Counted from the first letter of the stretch, positions 10,549 through 19,941 are shown. The stretch is DNA of 64,000 nucleotides from Gammaproteobacteria bacterium HGW-Gammaproteobacteria-13 (GCA_002840155.1 PGZH01000005.1:209119-273118), one strand, 5' to 3'. The notes: generated by a model not told the origin, from the sequence alone. Numbers and translations are program-made.

Positions 10549-10613
10549 GCTAGGCGCTTGCCCAGCAGCTGTTCTATGCTTTGGTCAATTGCAACTTGGC
10601 CACAGTGACGTGC

Positions 10614-11681
10614 ATGAACAAACCCGCTAAAGCTCCCAGCATTCTGGAACTGTACCCCGAGGAAACCCGCGACGCTGCGGCGCTTCTGAAGAAGGCGGTA
10701 CCGCTGATGATGCGCCACGATATTCCGCCCAACCCGGTGCATTACGCCCTCTGGTACACCTACAGCAAGGGCCTGGAACCTGAACTCAATCGCCGCCTGG
10801 ATAAAACCGTCGCTGACTTTGACAGCTTTCCGCCAGAAACTGCGGCCAAGCTGTTTCGCGACTACATCATCCATGGCGAACTCGAAGAAGCCCGCGCCGG
10901 CCAACAACAGGTCATCGAGCTGGTTGACGATATCGAAGGCAACGTGTCACGCAGCATCATCGGCAGCCGTAACTACCAGGCCAGCCTGGAACATGGCCTT
11001 GCCGCACTGCAGGAACCGATCATCGATGACCTGCCGAATGTCCTGAATGAGCTGCAGCAAAGCACCCAGCTGATGCAGGACCAGCAGGACAAATTCCTCT
11101 ATCGCCTGAATGCTGCCCAGCAAGAGATCAAGAGCCTGCGCAGCCAGCTTGAGCGTGCGCATATCGCCGCCACACTGGACAGCCTGACTCAAGTCTTCAA
11201 CCGCAACGCCTTCAGCAGACTGCTGGAACAGACCCTGAGCAGCGAACATGACGGCGTCGCCCTGGTGATGCTGGATATCGACCACTTCAAACAGTTCAAC
11301 GACCAATACGGCCACCCCCTGGGTGATCGCGTACTGCAGCACGTGGGTCAATTGCTGCGCGACCTCCTGCCGCCCCGCGCCATGGCCGCACGTTACGGCG
11401 GTGAAGAGTTCTGCATCATCCTGCGCGATTGCTTTGATAACGCCACGGCTTACGCGTTTGCCGAACAGATGCGCCTGAAAATCCAGTCACTGCGCATCAA
11501 AGTGCGCCGCACCGACGAAGTACTCGACAGCATCACCGCTTCCTTCGGCTTCGCCCTTGCAGAACAAGGCGATACGCTGGAAACCCTGCTCACCCGCGCC
11601 GATGACGCGCTTTATCAGGCCAAGCGCGATGGCCGCAACCAGGTAAGCCCCATGCCGAGCGAAACTGCGCTCAGTGCTTGA
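10614..11681 (+). CDS. Diguanylate cyclase with N-terminal coiled-coil region
   Basis: The 355-residue protein ends in a GGDEF domain (about residues 180-345) with DSLTQVFNRNAF, LDIDHFKQFND and the active-site motif GGEEF, so it probably makes cyclic di-GMP. The RxxD inhibitory site five residues before GGEEF is absent (PRAM). The N-terminal 160 residues are helical, without membrane segments, and end in a coiled coil (LNAAQQEIKSLRSQLERA) that could mediate dimerisation. I chose ATG 10614; the ribosome site before it is weak, and upstream TTG/GTG codons are possible. It stands alone between two intergenic regions. Confidence 0.88.
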   Translation: MNKPAKAPSILELYPEETRDAAALLKKAVPLMMRHDIPPNPVHYALWYTYSKGLEPELNRRLDKTVADFDSFPPETAAKLFRDYIIHGELEEARAGQQQVIELVDDIEGNVSRSIIGSRNYQASLEHGLAALQEPIIDDLPNVLNELQQSTQLMQDQQDKFLYRLNAAQQEIKSLRSQLERAHIAATLDSLTQVFNRNAFSRLLEQTLSSEHDGVALVMLDIDHFKQFNDQYGHPLGDRVLQHVGQLLRDLLPPRAMAARYGGEEFCIILRDCFDNATAYAFAEQMRLKIQSLRIKVRRTDEVLDSITASFGFALAEQGDTLETLLTRADDALYQAKRDGRNQVSPMPSETALSA

Positions 11682-11847
11682 TTGAGAACCCCACCTCTTT
11701 GCTGTTAAATACGCCCCGTGCCGCTGATCCGTATCCATGGCTCAGCGCATAGGCTGGTACCACGCGCTTTTACTCCTCCCCGGCAACACCCACTACGCGC
11801 AGCCAGCCCTTCCTGTTGATTCTTTAAATTAAGCGAGCTCATCGAAC

Positions 11848-12450
11848 ATGTTGAAAATTGTCCACCTTCTGACGGGCGCTCTCGCCCTGCTACTTTCTTT
11901 TGCCCCGCACTTTGGCGACACACCACAGTCACTCCTAGAACAACCCAGCGCGCTGTGCCTTGCTCTGTTCGGCCTGCTTAACCTGTTGCTTGCCCCACAA
12001 CTGCCCATCTGGCACGCCGGCCTGCGCCATCAAGCGCAAAACCTGGTTTCCGCCTTACTAGTCCTCGGCACCCTGCTACAAGCCTTGATTCTGCTCGCCC
12101 CGCTGCCCGTCATTGCCAACCAACCGGCCAGCCTGTTTAGCCTGCTGATCATCGCTGCCGCCATAGCCGTACACCTGGCGGCCAACCTGCGCCTTAAATC
12201 GCGCAACACCTCAAGCTCGCAAGATCTGGGCGACCGCGAAACAGGTACCGTTAAGTGGTTCAACACCTCGAAGGGTTTCGGCTTTATCTCCCGCGACTCG
12301 GGGGACGATATTTTTGTGCACTTTCGCGCCATTCGCGGTGAAGGCCACCGCGTATTGGTCGAAGGCCAGCGGGTCGAGTTCGCCGTAATGCAACGCGACA
12401 AAGGCCTACAGGCCGAAGACGTCATCGCCGCGCTGCCTGCGCGACGTTAA
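11848..12450 (+). CDS. Membrane protein with C-terminal cold-shock domain
   Basis: The 200-residue protein has about four hydrophobic segments in residues 1-120. A cold-shock domain follows (about 130-198) with both RNA-binding motifs: KGFGFIS (RNP1) and DIFVHF (RNP2), preceded by GTVKWFN. The domain is expected to bind single-stranded RNA or DNA, here tethered to the inner membrane. The order differs from the common arrangement in which an N-terminal cold-shock domain precedes a DUF1294 membrane part. It is followed by a strong terminator and appears monocistronic. Confidence 0.85.
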   Translation: MLKIVHLLTGALALLLSFAPHFGDTPQSLLEQPSALCLALFGLLNLLLAPQLPIWHAGLRHQAQNLVSALLVLGTLLQALILLAPLPVIANQPASLFSLLIIAAAIAVHLAANLRLKSRNTSSSQDLGDRETGTVKWFNTSKGFGFISRDSGDDIFVHFRAIRGEGHRVLVEGQRVEFAVMQRDKGLQAEDVIAALPARR

Positions 12451-12462
12451 GCGCATAAATGC

Positions 12463-12489
12463 AAAAGGCCCGCACATTGCGGGCCTTTT
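12463..12489. terminator. Bidirectional terminator between the cold-shock-domain gene and slyX
   Basis: AAAAGGCCCGC and GCGGGCCTTTT pair around ACATT. The A and T flanks allow use in both directions for the converging genes. Confidence 0.92.
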
Positions 12490-12504
12490 GGGTTTTATAG
12501 CCAA

Positions 12505-12711
12505 TCAATAATGAGGCGGCGGTGCCTCATCCTCAGCCATACCGAACTGCGAACTCACCTCATCCTGACGCTTGATCAACGCAGCCACCTGCAGTTGCAA
12601 GCGCTCCAGAAGCCGCTGTTGCGCCACCAGCGCATCATTAAGCGCCTGAATAGTGTCGTCCTGAAAAGCCAGCCGGCTTTGCAGATCGTTGATGCGCTCT
12701 TCTATTTCCAC
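12505..12711 (-). CDS. slyX: SlyX family coiled-coil protein
   Basis: SlyX is a small cytoplasmic coiled-coil protein of unknown role. The product of about 68 residues is almost wholly helical ([21 protein letters not shown]) and ends in the conserved proline-rich tail [10 protein letters not shown] chose the GTG at 12711, eight bases after GAGG, because family members start M-E-[IL]-E. A TTG at 12714, directly after the stop of the upstream HIT gene, is the alternative. It is co-transcribed with the HIT gene. Confidence 0.9.
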   Translation of the reverse strand: MEIEERINDLQSRLAFQDDTIQALNDALVAQQRLLERLQLQVAALIKRQDEVSSQFGMAEDEAPPPHY

Positions 12712-12714
12712 CAA

Positions 12715-13140
12715 TCAAGCCTCAGCAAAACAAAAACCCCCAGTCAAAACCAGGCGTAAACGAGCTTTCAACGCGGCCAATTGCTCAGGCGTGTACGCCT
12801 GCGCCGGATGCTTGCCCCAAACGGGCGCTGGCCAAGCCGCATCCTCGCGACGCCGCACGATGACATGCATATGCAGCTGACTGACCACATTGCCCAAGGT
12901 CGCGACATTCATCTTGTCTGCTGCAAAACAATCCTTGAGCACTTCAGCCAGGCCGTTGGTTTCCCGCCAGAACTGCAGCTGATCAGCCCCATCCAGCTGA
13001 AACAACTCACTGACATCTTCACGACGCGGCACCAGGATAAACCAAGGGTACTGCGCATCATTCATCAACAGCAGACTGCATAACGGGTAATCCCCCATCC
13101 AGACAGTGTCCTGCTGCAAACGCGAATCCAGAACAAACAT
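12715..13140 (-). CDS. HIT domain protein
   Basis: This is a 141-residue histidine-triad fold protein; the family hydrolyses or transfers nucleotide monophosphates. The motif region is QLHMHVIVR (residues 88-96). The central and third histidines (H90, H92) are present, but the first histidine of HxHxH is glutamine. The middle histidine is the nucleophile in the family, so activity remains plausible. The N-terminal part (YPWFILVPRRE) is typical. The gene is three bases from slyX and shares its transcript. Its substrate cannot be inferred. Confidence 0.88.
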   Translation of the reverse strand: MFVLDSRLQQDTVWMGDYPLCSLLLMNDAQYPWFILVPRREDVSELFQLDGADQLQFWRETNGLAEVLKDCFAADKMNVATLGNVVSQLHMHVIVRRREDAAWPAPVWGKHPAQAYTPEQLAALKARLRLVLTGGFCFAEA

Positions 13141-13892
13141 AACTATCTACCTTTAAGAAAACCCACTCACTCGGTTTTGACAGAGATCGAACAGAACAAG
13201 CAATGACACCTGAAGCCTGATCAGCAAACCGGCTGCCAAACCAAAGCCAGCAAACATCGATTGAGCAGGATACGCCGAAGCTGAAAACACAGCACCAAGG
13301 ATCAACCACACCACCACGCACCAATAGACAGCACTCAGCAAACCCGCCTCAAGCACGCGCACCAAAACTGTTCCCTTCGGTAATCCCCACTCAGCAAGCA
13401 AACGCCACACAACCGCCATACAACGGCAAGCAACTGAAAACAGAGCAGAAAGCGACCGCAAAAATACCTTTCACTGAGCATAAAAATAGAAAAACCTGCT
13501 GAAAAACCAATCACAAACCAATGCAAACCCCGAAAACCTCGATCACGCAGGTCAAATCGAGGATAAAAAATTGGCTTTCAGGGTTTTGTGCACGACTATT
13601 GCTAAGCAATCCATGACGAATCGCACTGCACCGTTTGGCTGCCGAAGGCAACCCACACGCAGGCGCAAAAATCCGTCAGCATTGACTTCGAGCACGCCAG
13701 CAGCATCTACAAAAATGCGACATGATTCATAAGCTTTTGCGACACAGCCGTGAAGAAATCGTAATGAATAGATTGCAACTATCGCCAACATTGGCAGCGT
13801 GCTATAAGTTACCGCCGACACAAAAAGAAAGAGTCGTCCATATAACAACCAGCCGGACGGCGCAACTTTTCTAAACCAAAGGAGCAATCACG
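13141..13892. other. AT-richer 750 bp region upstream of the OprD porin gene
   Basis: This long stretch looks visibly richer in A and T than its neighbours and has no well-supported intact gene. Its right end carries the porin ribosome site (AGGAG before ATG 13893) and presumably its promoter. Its left end abuts the HIT gene start. The only coding-like signal is the possible broken membrane gene at 13153-13526. An open frame at 13552-13887 (minus) has no recognisable motif and I do not count it. Confidence 0.55.
13153..13526 (-). pseudogene. Possible frameshifted small membrane protein gene
   Basis: Two overlapping minus-strand frames, 13335-13526 and 13153-13461, each encode hydrophobic residues. 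If joined near VVWRL they would make a protein of about 120 residues with three or four membrane helices. The switch falls at a near-repeat (GTTGTATGGCG / GTTGTGTGGCG) where a slip could have occurred. The second frame ends 12 bases before the HIT gene start. I recognise no family, and both frames could be chance products of G/T-rich sequence. Confidence 0.25.
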
Positions 13893-15212
13893 ATGCAAGT
13901 GATGAAGTGGAGCGTAATCGCCCTCGCAGTAGCAGCGGGCACCACCCAAATGGCAGTGGCATCCAGCCAGTCCGAATCCAAGGGCATCATTGAAGACAGC
14001 AGCTTCGATATCTTCAATCGCGCTCTTTACATGAACCGTGATTTCAGGAACGGTGCCAGCAATGGCGCTAGCGACTCTGCCAACCCTGCTGGTTACCGTG
14101 AAGAGTTCGGCCTGGGCATACGCCTGCTGCTGGAATCCGGCTTCACTCAAGGTACCGTGGGCGTAGGTTTTGACGCACACTCCCTCTCCAGCATCAAGCT
14201 GGACAGCGGTCGCGGCCGTGTGGGCACTGGCCAATTTGCTAAAACTGGCGACGGCCGTGCTGATGACACCCAAACCGAAGTTGGCGGCGCTATCAAGTTC
14301 CGCGTATCCGACACAGTGCTGAAACATGGCAACATGTTCACCGGCAGCCCAGTATTCTCTACTGATGACAGCCGCATCCTGCCAGAAGTTGCGACCGGCA
14401 CTCTGCTGACCAGCAACGAAATCGAAGGCCTGGAACTGACCGCAGGTCGCTTCACTGCCTTGAGCAGTCAAACTGGCAGCTATCGCGACAGCATCAATGG
14501 CCGCGATGGTGACACCGGCATCAAAAACCCAGGCCTGACCTCCGCTAACATTGTTGGCGCAAGCTACAGCTTCACCGACAACTTCAGCGGCGCCATTCAC
14601 GCCTCCGATGTCGAAGATTACTTTAAGAAAAAGTATGTCAACCTGAACTATAATCTGCCCCTGGCAGAAGAGCAGGCTCTGAACTTCGATTTCAACTTCT
14701 ACCGCACTACCGATGACGGTAAGAAACTTGCCGGCACTGTCGACAATAAAATTTTCAGCCTGGCAGCCGCGTACAGCTTCGGTGCTCACACTGTAACGCT
14801 GGCCCACCAGCGCTCCTCCGGTGACAGCGCCTACGCATACGGCGTTGACGGCGGCGGTACCATCTGGCTTGCCAACTCGGTACAGTTTTCCGACTTCGAC
14901 CGTGAAGATGAAAATTCCTGGCAGGTTCGTTACGACCTGAACATGGCCTCTTACGGCGTACCGGGCTTGAGCTTCATGAGCCGTTACATTCGCGGCAACA
15001 ACATTGATACCGGCGTTGCTGGTGCTGATGAAGGTCAAGAACACGAATTTGACTTCGAAACCAAATACGTGATCCAAGAAGGCGCTGCGAAAGATCTCTC
15101 GTTCCGTCTGCGTAGTGCAATCTGGCGCGCTAACAGCGCCATGAATGATGCTTACAGCTCCGACGTAAATGACGTGCGCCTGATCGTTGAATACCCACTG
15201 AGCGTTCTGTAA
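13893..15212 (+). CDS. OprD-family outer membrane porin
   Basis: The 439-residue protein has a signal peptide (cleavage about residue 23, VAS/SQ). An OprD/OpdK-type 18-strand barrel follows: FDIFNRALYMNRDFR near the N-terminus, ELTAGRFT in the middle, and the C-terminal VEYPLSVL ending that is diagnostic for this family. Such porins take up basic amino acids, peptides or carboxylates; which substrate applies cannot be told from sequence. AGGAG lies just upstream of the ATG. A perfect palindromic terminator follows. In P. aeruginosa, oprD holds this position next to proS, as I recall, but paralogues are numerous, so I leave the symbol blank. Confidence 0.9.
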   Translation: MQVMKWSVIALAVAAGTTQMAVASSQSESKGIIEDSSFDIFNRALYMNRDFRNGASNGASDSANPAGYREEFGLGIRLLLESGFTQGTVGVGFDAHSLSSIKLDSGRGRVGTGQFAKTGDGRADDTQTEVGGAIKFRVSDTVLKHGNMFTGSPVFSTDDSRILPEVATGTLLTSNEIEGLELTAGRFTALSSQTGSYRDSINGRDGDTGIKNPGLTSANIVGASYSFTDNFSGAIHASDVEDYFKKKYVNLNYNLPLAEEQALNFDFNFYRTTDDGKKLAGTVDNKIFSLAAAYSFGAHTVTLAHQRSSGDSAYAYGVDGGGTIWLANSVQFSDFDREDENSWQVRYDLNMASYGVPGLSFMSRYIRGNNIDTGVAGADEGQEHEFDFETKYVIQEGAAKDLSFRLRSAIWRANSAMNDAYSSDVNDVRLIVEYPLSVL

Positions 15213-15233
15213 TTCAGAGTGCTTAGCTGGTAA

Positions 15234-15262
15234 AAAAAGCCCGACCTAGGTCGGGCTTTTTC
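15234..15262. terminator. Bidirectional terminator between the OprD porin and thioesterase genes
   Basis: AAAAAGCCCGACCTAGGTCGGGCTTTTT is a perfect palindrome with A and T flanks. It sits between two converging genes. Confidence 0.93.
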
Positions 15263-15277
15263 TTATCTGCTGAAAAC

Positions 15278-15694
15278 TTACAACGGCAACGCATAAGTCC
15301 CCGTGACATGCGCAACCAACTCATCTTCATTACCCTGCGAATACACAGAAACTTCGCAAACAGCCTGCCTACGACTCAATCTCAATATCCGCGCTTCGGC
15401 TAATAGATCAACTGATTTGGGTTTAACCAGAAAGTTGATATTCAAATTAGACGTCACGGCCATTTCCACCCGACCAAGACTGCCAAGCACCACCGCATAC
15501 ATCGCCGCATCCGCCAACGCCATAATGGTTGGCCCGGACAAAGTGCCGCCAGGGCGAATTAATTTGCTGTGAAATGGCACCCGCGCCAGCGCACCCTTAG
15601 CATCCAGCCGATCGATACACAGGTTGATATCTTCTGCCATCGGCAGCCCTGCGCGAATCAGCGCCTGCACCTGTTCCGCCGTCAATATCGACAC
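15278..15694 (-). CDS. PaaI-family acyl-CoA thioesterase
   Basis: This 138-residue hotdog-fold protein of the PaaI/YdiI type probably hydrolyses acyl-CoA thioesters. The motif [20 protein letters not shown] holds the usual active-site region, with an aspartate (D62) on the central helix. [11 protein letters not shown] is the second family signature. It starts with GTG at 15694 behind a very strong AGGAGGGG site. It is divergent from proS by about 100 bases. The substrate is unknown. Confidence 0.87.
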   Translation of the reverse strand: MSILTAEQVQALIRAGLPMAEDINLCIDRLDAKGALARVPFHSKLIRPGGTLSGPTIMALADAAMYAVVLGSLGRVEMAVTSNLNINFLVKPKSVDLLAEARILRLSRRQAVCEVSVYSQGNEDELVAHVTGTYALPL

Positions 15695-15800
15695 ACTCCC
15701 CTCCTTTTATAAGCACACGCCAGCATCCTGTACGCATCTGTACAGGCACCGTACAATGCGGGCCATTCAAAATCTCTTGCAACCGACAGAACAGCCAAAT

Positions 15801-17516
15801 ATGCGTACCAGCCAGTTCCTGCTCTCGACCCTGAAAGAAACCCCATCCGATGCTGTGGTGATCAGCCATCAGCTGATGCTGCGTGCCGGCATGATCCGCA
15901 AGCTCGCTTCCGGCCTCTACACCTGGCTGCCCATGGGCCTGCGTGTGCTGCGCAAGGTTGAGAAGGTCGTGCGTGAAGAAATGAATGCCGCCGGCGCGCT
16001 GGAAGTGCTGATGCCGGGCATTCAGCCGGCAGAGCTGTGGCAGGAATCCGGTCGCTGGGAGCAGTACGGCCCGGAACTGCTGCGCATGAAGGATCGCCAC
16101 GGCCGCGATTTCTGCGCCGGCCCGACCCATGAAGAAGTGATCACCGATCTGGCGCGCAATGAGCTGAACAGCTACAAGCAGCTGCCAATCAACCTGTATC
16201 AGATCCAGACCAAGTTCCGTGACGAAATCCGTCCGCGCTTCGGCCTGATGCGCGGACGCGAGTTCATCATGAAGGACTCTTACTCCTTCCACGTCGACCA
16301 GGCTTCGCTGCAGGAAACCTATGACCGCATGCACCAGGCGTACTGCAACGTGTTCACCCGCCTGGGCTTGAATTTCCGCCCTGTGCAGGCAGATACCGGC
16401 TCCATCGGCGGTACTGGCTCCCACGAATTCCACGTACTGGCTGACTCCGGCGAAGACGATATCGCTTTCAGCGACAGCTCCGACTACGCCGCCAATATCG
16501 AGAAAGCCGAAGCCGTTCCGCGCGAAAGCAGCCGTGGCGCAGCCACTGAAAGCATGCGCATGGTTGACACCCCGGACACCAAGACCATTGACGCACTGGT
16601 GCAGGGCTTTGGCCTGGCCATCGAAAAAACCATCAAGACCCTGATGGTGCATGGCGCGAAAAAAGGCACCTTGGTCGCCTTGATCGTACGTGGCGACCAC
16701 GAACTCAACGAGATCAAGGCCGCCAACCTGGAGCTGGTTGCCAGCCCACTGGTATTTGCCAGCGAAGCCGAGATTCGCGCGGCCATCGGCGCAGGTCCTG
16801 GCTCGCTAGGCCCGGTCAATCTGCCGATCCCTTGCGTGGTTGACCGCTCAGTTGCCCTGATGAGCGACTTCGCCTCGGGTGCCAATATTGATGACAAACA
16901 CTATTTCGGCGTCAACTGGGAGCGCGACCTGCCCTTGCCGATCGTGGCCGACCTGCGCAACGTGCTGGCCGGCGACCCGAGCCCAGATGGCAAAGGCACC
17001 CTGGAAATCAAGCGCGGCATCGAAGTCGGGCATATCTTCCAGCTGGGCACCAAGTACAGCGAAGCGCTGAACTGCCAGGTACTCGGCGAGAACGGCAAGC
17101 CGGTAACCCTGACCATGGGCTGCTATGGCATCGGCGTTTCCCGGGTGGTGGCGGCGGCCATCGAGCAGAATAATGATGACCGCGGCATCCTCTGGAATGA
17201 CGCTCTGGCGCCTTTCCATATCGCTCTGGTGCCGCTGCGTTACGAAACCGATGCCGTACGCGAAGCCACCGACACGCTGTATGCGCAGCTAACTGCTGCC
17301 GGCTATGAAGTGCTGCTCGATGACCGTGACAAAAAGACCAGCCCAGGTATCAAATTCGCGGACATGGAACTGATCGGCATCCCGCATCGCATCGTAGTCA
17401 GTGATCGCGGCCTGGCCGAAGGTAACCTGGAATACAAGAGCCGCAAGGAAATCGACGCCCAGGCCGTGCCTGTCGCCGACATCCTGAGCTTTATCCAGGC
17501 CCGTATCAGCCACTGA
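15801..17516 (+). CDS. proS: Prolyl-tRNA synthetase
   Basis: ProS charges tRNA-Pro. The 571-residue length equals other Pseudomonas enzymes. Class II motifs are visible: motif 2 region [21 protein letters not shown] and motif 3 [17 protein letters not shown]. The bacterial editing (INS) domain lies between (about residues 230-410). The C-terminal anticodon-binding domain follows ([10 protein letters not shown] to the end). I chose ATG 15801 (MRTSQFLL) as the conserved start, although the frame stays open upstream. A lipoprotein gene follows after 27 bases. Confidence 0.97.
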   Translation: MRTSQFLLSTLKETPSDAVVISHQLMLRAGMIRKLASGLYTWLPMGLRVLRKVEKVVREEMNAAGALEVLMPGIQPAELWQESGRWEQYGPELLRMKDRHGRDFCAGPTHEEVITDLARNELNSYKQLPINLYQIQTKFRDEIRPRFGLMRGREFIMKDSYSFHVDQASLQETYDRMHQAYCNVFTRLGLNFRPVQADTGSIGGTGSHEFHVLADSGEDDIAFSDSSDYAANIEKAEAVPRESSRGAATESMRMVDTPDTKTIDALVQGFGLAIEKTIKTLMVHGAKKGTLVALIVRGDHELNEIKAANLELVASPLVFASEAEIRAAIGAGPGSLGPVNLPIPCVVDRSVALMSDFASGANIDDKHYFGVNWERDLPLPIVADLRNVLAGDPSPDGKGTLEIKRGIEVGHIFQLGTKYSEALNCQVLGENGKPVTLTMGCYGIGVSRVVAAAIEQNNDDRGILWNDALAPFHIALVPLRYETDAVREATDTLYAQLTAAGYEVLLDDRDKKTSPGIKFADMELIGIPHRIVVSDRGLAEGNLEYKSRKEIDAQAVPVADILSFIQARISH

Positions 17517-17543
17517 TCTCAGCCCCCTTTAGCAAGAGTCGTC

Positions 17544-18497
17544 ATGTTCAAGCGAAACACCCTCAGCCTCATCGCCACCCTGCTGGGTGGCTCTCTGCTA
17601 CTCAGCGGTTGCGCCAACCAGTTGCCGCAACGCAGCGAGCACGAGGAGCGCGTCGAGCGCAAATTGCTCGATCACAGCCTGCAGATCGATGTGGGTGAGC
17701 CACGCGTGCTGGAGTTGCCGCAACGCCGCGTGCGCGTGCATGAACAGAAGACCTTCGAGGTTACGGCGTTTGACGTCACGCGCCGCTATGACCGCTACAC
17801 CCCCTACCAGCCCTGGCGCGAGTTGTATGAAGTACCACTGGGAGCACTGGCAGTGGTCGGCGGCATCGGCGCCAACGTGCTCAACGTGGTACTGCTCGGC
17901 AGCCTGCCGGATACCGTCACCAAAGACTGGATCAGCTACGGCTTTGCCGGGCTCAACCCGGCAATGAACGTCGAGTCCAACGGCCGCTCGCAGCAAAACC
18001 TCGCCAGCCTTGAGGAGCGCCGTCAGGATGCGCGCATGGAGTATTCCAGCCTGCCATGGGCCGAGCGCCCGGTGCTGGTTAAAGCCGGCGAACAGAGCCA
18101 TGAACTGCTCACCGACCGCAATGGCATCCTGCGCCTGAACCTGCTCGACAGCCCATTTGCCGAAGAAGATGTCACGCGCATCAGCACCCTGCTGCTGACC
18201 GTTGAAGATGATCAGGGCTCAGCGCGCGCCGATGCCTCCCTGCTGGTCAGCCGCACCCTGCGCGGCAAGCTGCAGGAAGCCCACCAGTTGATCTACAACG
18301 ACCTTGAGGGTGACGACGTTGCCCAGTGGGTGCACCGGGTCAAACGCCTGTCAGAGCTGGGCCTGGAAGAGGAAGCCAGCGAGCTGGAGCAGAGCCTGAT
18401 CGAACTGACGCGCAATGATCCGGAACTGCAGAAGATCTTCCTCCAGGCCCTGACCAAAGACGCCGGCCGCCTGGTCGCCGATCCTGGCAACGACTGA
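17544..18497 (+). CDS. Predicted lipoprotein of unknown function
   Basis: The 317-residue protein carries a lipoprotein signal: a hydrophobic stretch ending LLSGC, with the lipidated cysteine at residue 23. The mature part has no family I can name. It includes a hydrophobic glycine-rich segment (about 105-125) and an acidic helical C-terminus (LEEEASELEQSLIEL). It lies 27 bases after proS and seven before the lytic transglycosylase gene, so it may share an envelope role with the latter. An outer-membrane location is likely, because serine rather than aspartate is near the +2 region (CAN). Confidence 0.75.
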   Translation: MFKRNTLSLIATLLGGSLLLSGCANQLPQRSEHEERVERKLLDHSLQIDVGEPRVLELPQRRVRVHEQKTFEVTAFDVTRRYDRYTPYQPWRELYEVPLGALAVVGGIGANVLNVVLLGSLPDTVTKDWISYGFAGLNPAMNVESNGRSQQNLASLEERRQDARMEYSSLPWAERPVLVKAGEQSHELLTDRNGILRLNLLDSPFAEEDVTRISTLLLTVEDDQGSARADASLLVSRTLRGKLQEAHQLIYNDLEGDDVAQWVHRVKRLSELGLEEEASELEQSLIELTRNDPELQKIFLQALTKDAGRLVADPGND

Positions 18498-18504
18498 CGC
18501 ATCC

Positions 18505-19077
18505 ATGCGGCAGCGCCTGACCTGCGCCTTACTCGGCCTGCTGCTCTGCAGTTCGACGTATGCCGACGTGCGCCAGGCGCCGGAGCCGGAACTGCGCACA
18601 CTGCTGCAACAGACCGTGGCCCAGGCGGACAGCTTTCAGGATCGCTTCGAGGCCGAAGTCTGGCTGCTGGATATGTCCACGCGCATGCGCCGCTATATTC
18701 CGGATGCCGAGGAACGCCTGAGCCTGCTGCGCCTGGTGCATCGCGAAGCCAGTAAAGCCGGCTTGCGCCCCGATCTGGTGATTGCCCTGATTCATGCCGA
18801 AAGCCATTTCGACCGCTTCGCCATCTCCTCAGTCGGCGCCCAGGGCATGATGCAAGTGATGCCCTTCTGGAAAGCCGAACTGGGCCGCCCACAGGACAAC
18901 CTCACCGACAATGCCACCAACCTGCGTTACGGCTGCACCATTCTCAGTTTCTATCTGCGCAAGGAAAACGGCGACCTTAACCGCGCGCTGGCTCGCTATA
19001 ACGGCAGCCTGGGCAAACACACCTACTCGGCCAAGGTGGTCGGTTTCTGGCACGACTTCTGGTATGTCAAACCGTAG
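18505..19077 (+). CDS. Lytic transglycosylase, SLT domain
   Basis: This 190-residue periplasmic enzyme of the Slt/MltE-like goose-lysozyme fold cleaves peptidoglycan glycan strands to 1,6-anhydro ends. A signal peptide (about 1-20) precedes the catalytic domain, with the glutamate E99 in HAESHFDRF. GAQGMMQVMPFW, NLRYGCTIL and LARYNGS are the other family motifs. It starts seven bases after the lipoprotein gene, indicating co-transcription. Confidence 0.9.
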   Translation: MRQRLTCALLGLLLCSSTYADVRQAPEPELRTLLQQTVAQADSFQDRFEAEVWLLDMSTRMRRYIPDAEERLSLLRLVHREASKAGLRPDLVIALIHAESHFDRFAISSVGAQGMMQVMPFWKAELGRPQDNLTDNATNLRYGCTILSFYLRKENGDLNRALARYNGSLGKHTYSAKVVGFWHDFWYVKP

Positions 19078-19151
19078 GATGAGTGAGCGACGCGGAGTAC
19101 AGGACGCAAGCAGGACAGGAAACCCTATACACCGCGTAACTTATCAACGAC

Positions 19152-19427
19152 TCAGCGCCGCACAATAAATCCGGCAACTCCCTGCAGCGCCTGATCCTGC
19201 AGCTCCAGCGCGGTCACGTCGGCAGCCTGCGGCCCCTGCGCTAACCAGCTCGCCAATTCGATCACCGCAGTCTCATCGCCTTCGAACAGCACCTCGACCC
19301 GGCCATCGGCCAGGTTGCGCACCCAGCCATCGAGATCCAGACGCTCAGCCTGCTCTGCGGTCGTTTGGCGAAAACTGACGCCCTGAACGCGACCGCTGAC
19401 GTAACCATGCTTGCAGATACGCGCCAC
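19152..19427 (-). CDS. acyP: Acylphosphatase
   Basis: This 91-residue enzyme hydrolyses carboxyl-phosphate bonds of acyl phosphates. The catalytic arginine R20 (GRVQGVSFRQ) and asparagine N38 (GWVRNLADGRVEV) are both present. The start is GTG at 19427, nine bases after GGAGG and four bases after the end of the thioredoxin-like gene upstream, so the pair is co-transcribed. The length is standard for the family. Confidence 0.95.
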   Translation of the reverse strand: MARICKHGYVSGRVQGVSFRQTTAEQAERLDLDGWVRNLADGRVEVLFEGDETAVIELASWLAQGPQAADVTALELQDQALQGVAGFIVRR

Positions 19428-19431
19428 GGCT

Positions 19432-19911
19432 CTAACCCTCCGCCTTGAGCGCAGCCAGGCGAGCGCTCAGACCGGCCGCCGTCTGCTCACCCAGCAGGCG
19501 CTCACGCATACGCCCCTGATCGTCGACGATATAGGTCACCGGCAGCACCTCGGCACGCGGCAACTGATAGCGCTCAGCCGGGTCCTGCGCCAGCACGGTA
19601 AAGGTGATGCCCATGTCTTGCGCCGCCTGGCTCAACTTTTCCCCCTGCAGCGCATCGAAATTCACCCCGAGCACCTGCACGGATTGCTTCTTGAGCTGCT
19701 TCTCCAAGGCATTGAGTTCGGGAATCTCGGTGCGGCAGGGTGCGCACCACTGCGCCCAGTAATTAATCACTAACCACTGGCCTTCCAGGCGCTCAACCGC
19801 TACCTTTCGTCCATATTGATCGACGCCTATGTCTTCAGCGCAACCGGCCAGAATCAGACCTATGCCTACGCCCGCAACAGCACGAATGATCGCCTGGAAA
19901 CGCATTCCCAT
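19432..19911 (-). CDS. TlpA-like thioredoxin lipoprotein
   Basis: The 159-residue protein has a lipoprotein signal with LAGC (C24), then a TlpA/ResA thioredoxin fold with the redox motif WCAPC (C56, C59) and the cis-proline region VLPVTYIVD. It should act as a membrane-anchored periplasmic thiol reductase, for example in cytochrome c maturation or oxidative defence. ATG 19911 is seven bases after GGGAG; a longer reading from 19932 is possible but less likely. It is divergent from the PilZ-like gene by 30 bases. Confidence 0.88.
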   Translation of the reverse strand: MGMRFQAIIRAVAGVGIGLILAGCAEDIGVDQYGRKVAVERLEGQWLVINYWAQWCAPCRTEIPELNALEKQLKKQSVQVLGVNFDALQGEKLSQAAQDMGITFTVLAQDPAERYQLPRAEVLPVTYIVDDQGRMRERLLGEQTAAGLSARLAALKAEG

Positions 19912-19941
19912 GCATTCGCTCCCTGATTCCATAAGGTTGAT

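Noticed and set aside
13552-13887. Minus-strand open frame of 111 codons before the OprD porin gene
   Set aside because: No motif, overlaps the porin ribosome-site region, and looks like a chance frame in promoter DNA.
13809-15077. 422-codon minus-strand frame opposite the OprD porin gene
   Set aside because: The plus-strand protein has a signal peptide, family motifs, ribosome site and terminator; the opposite frame has none.
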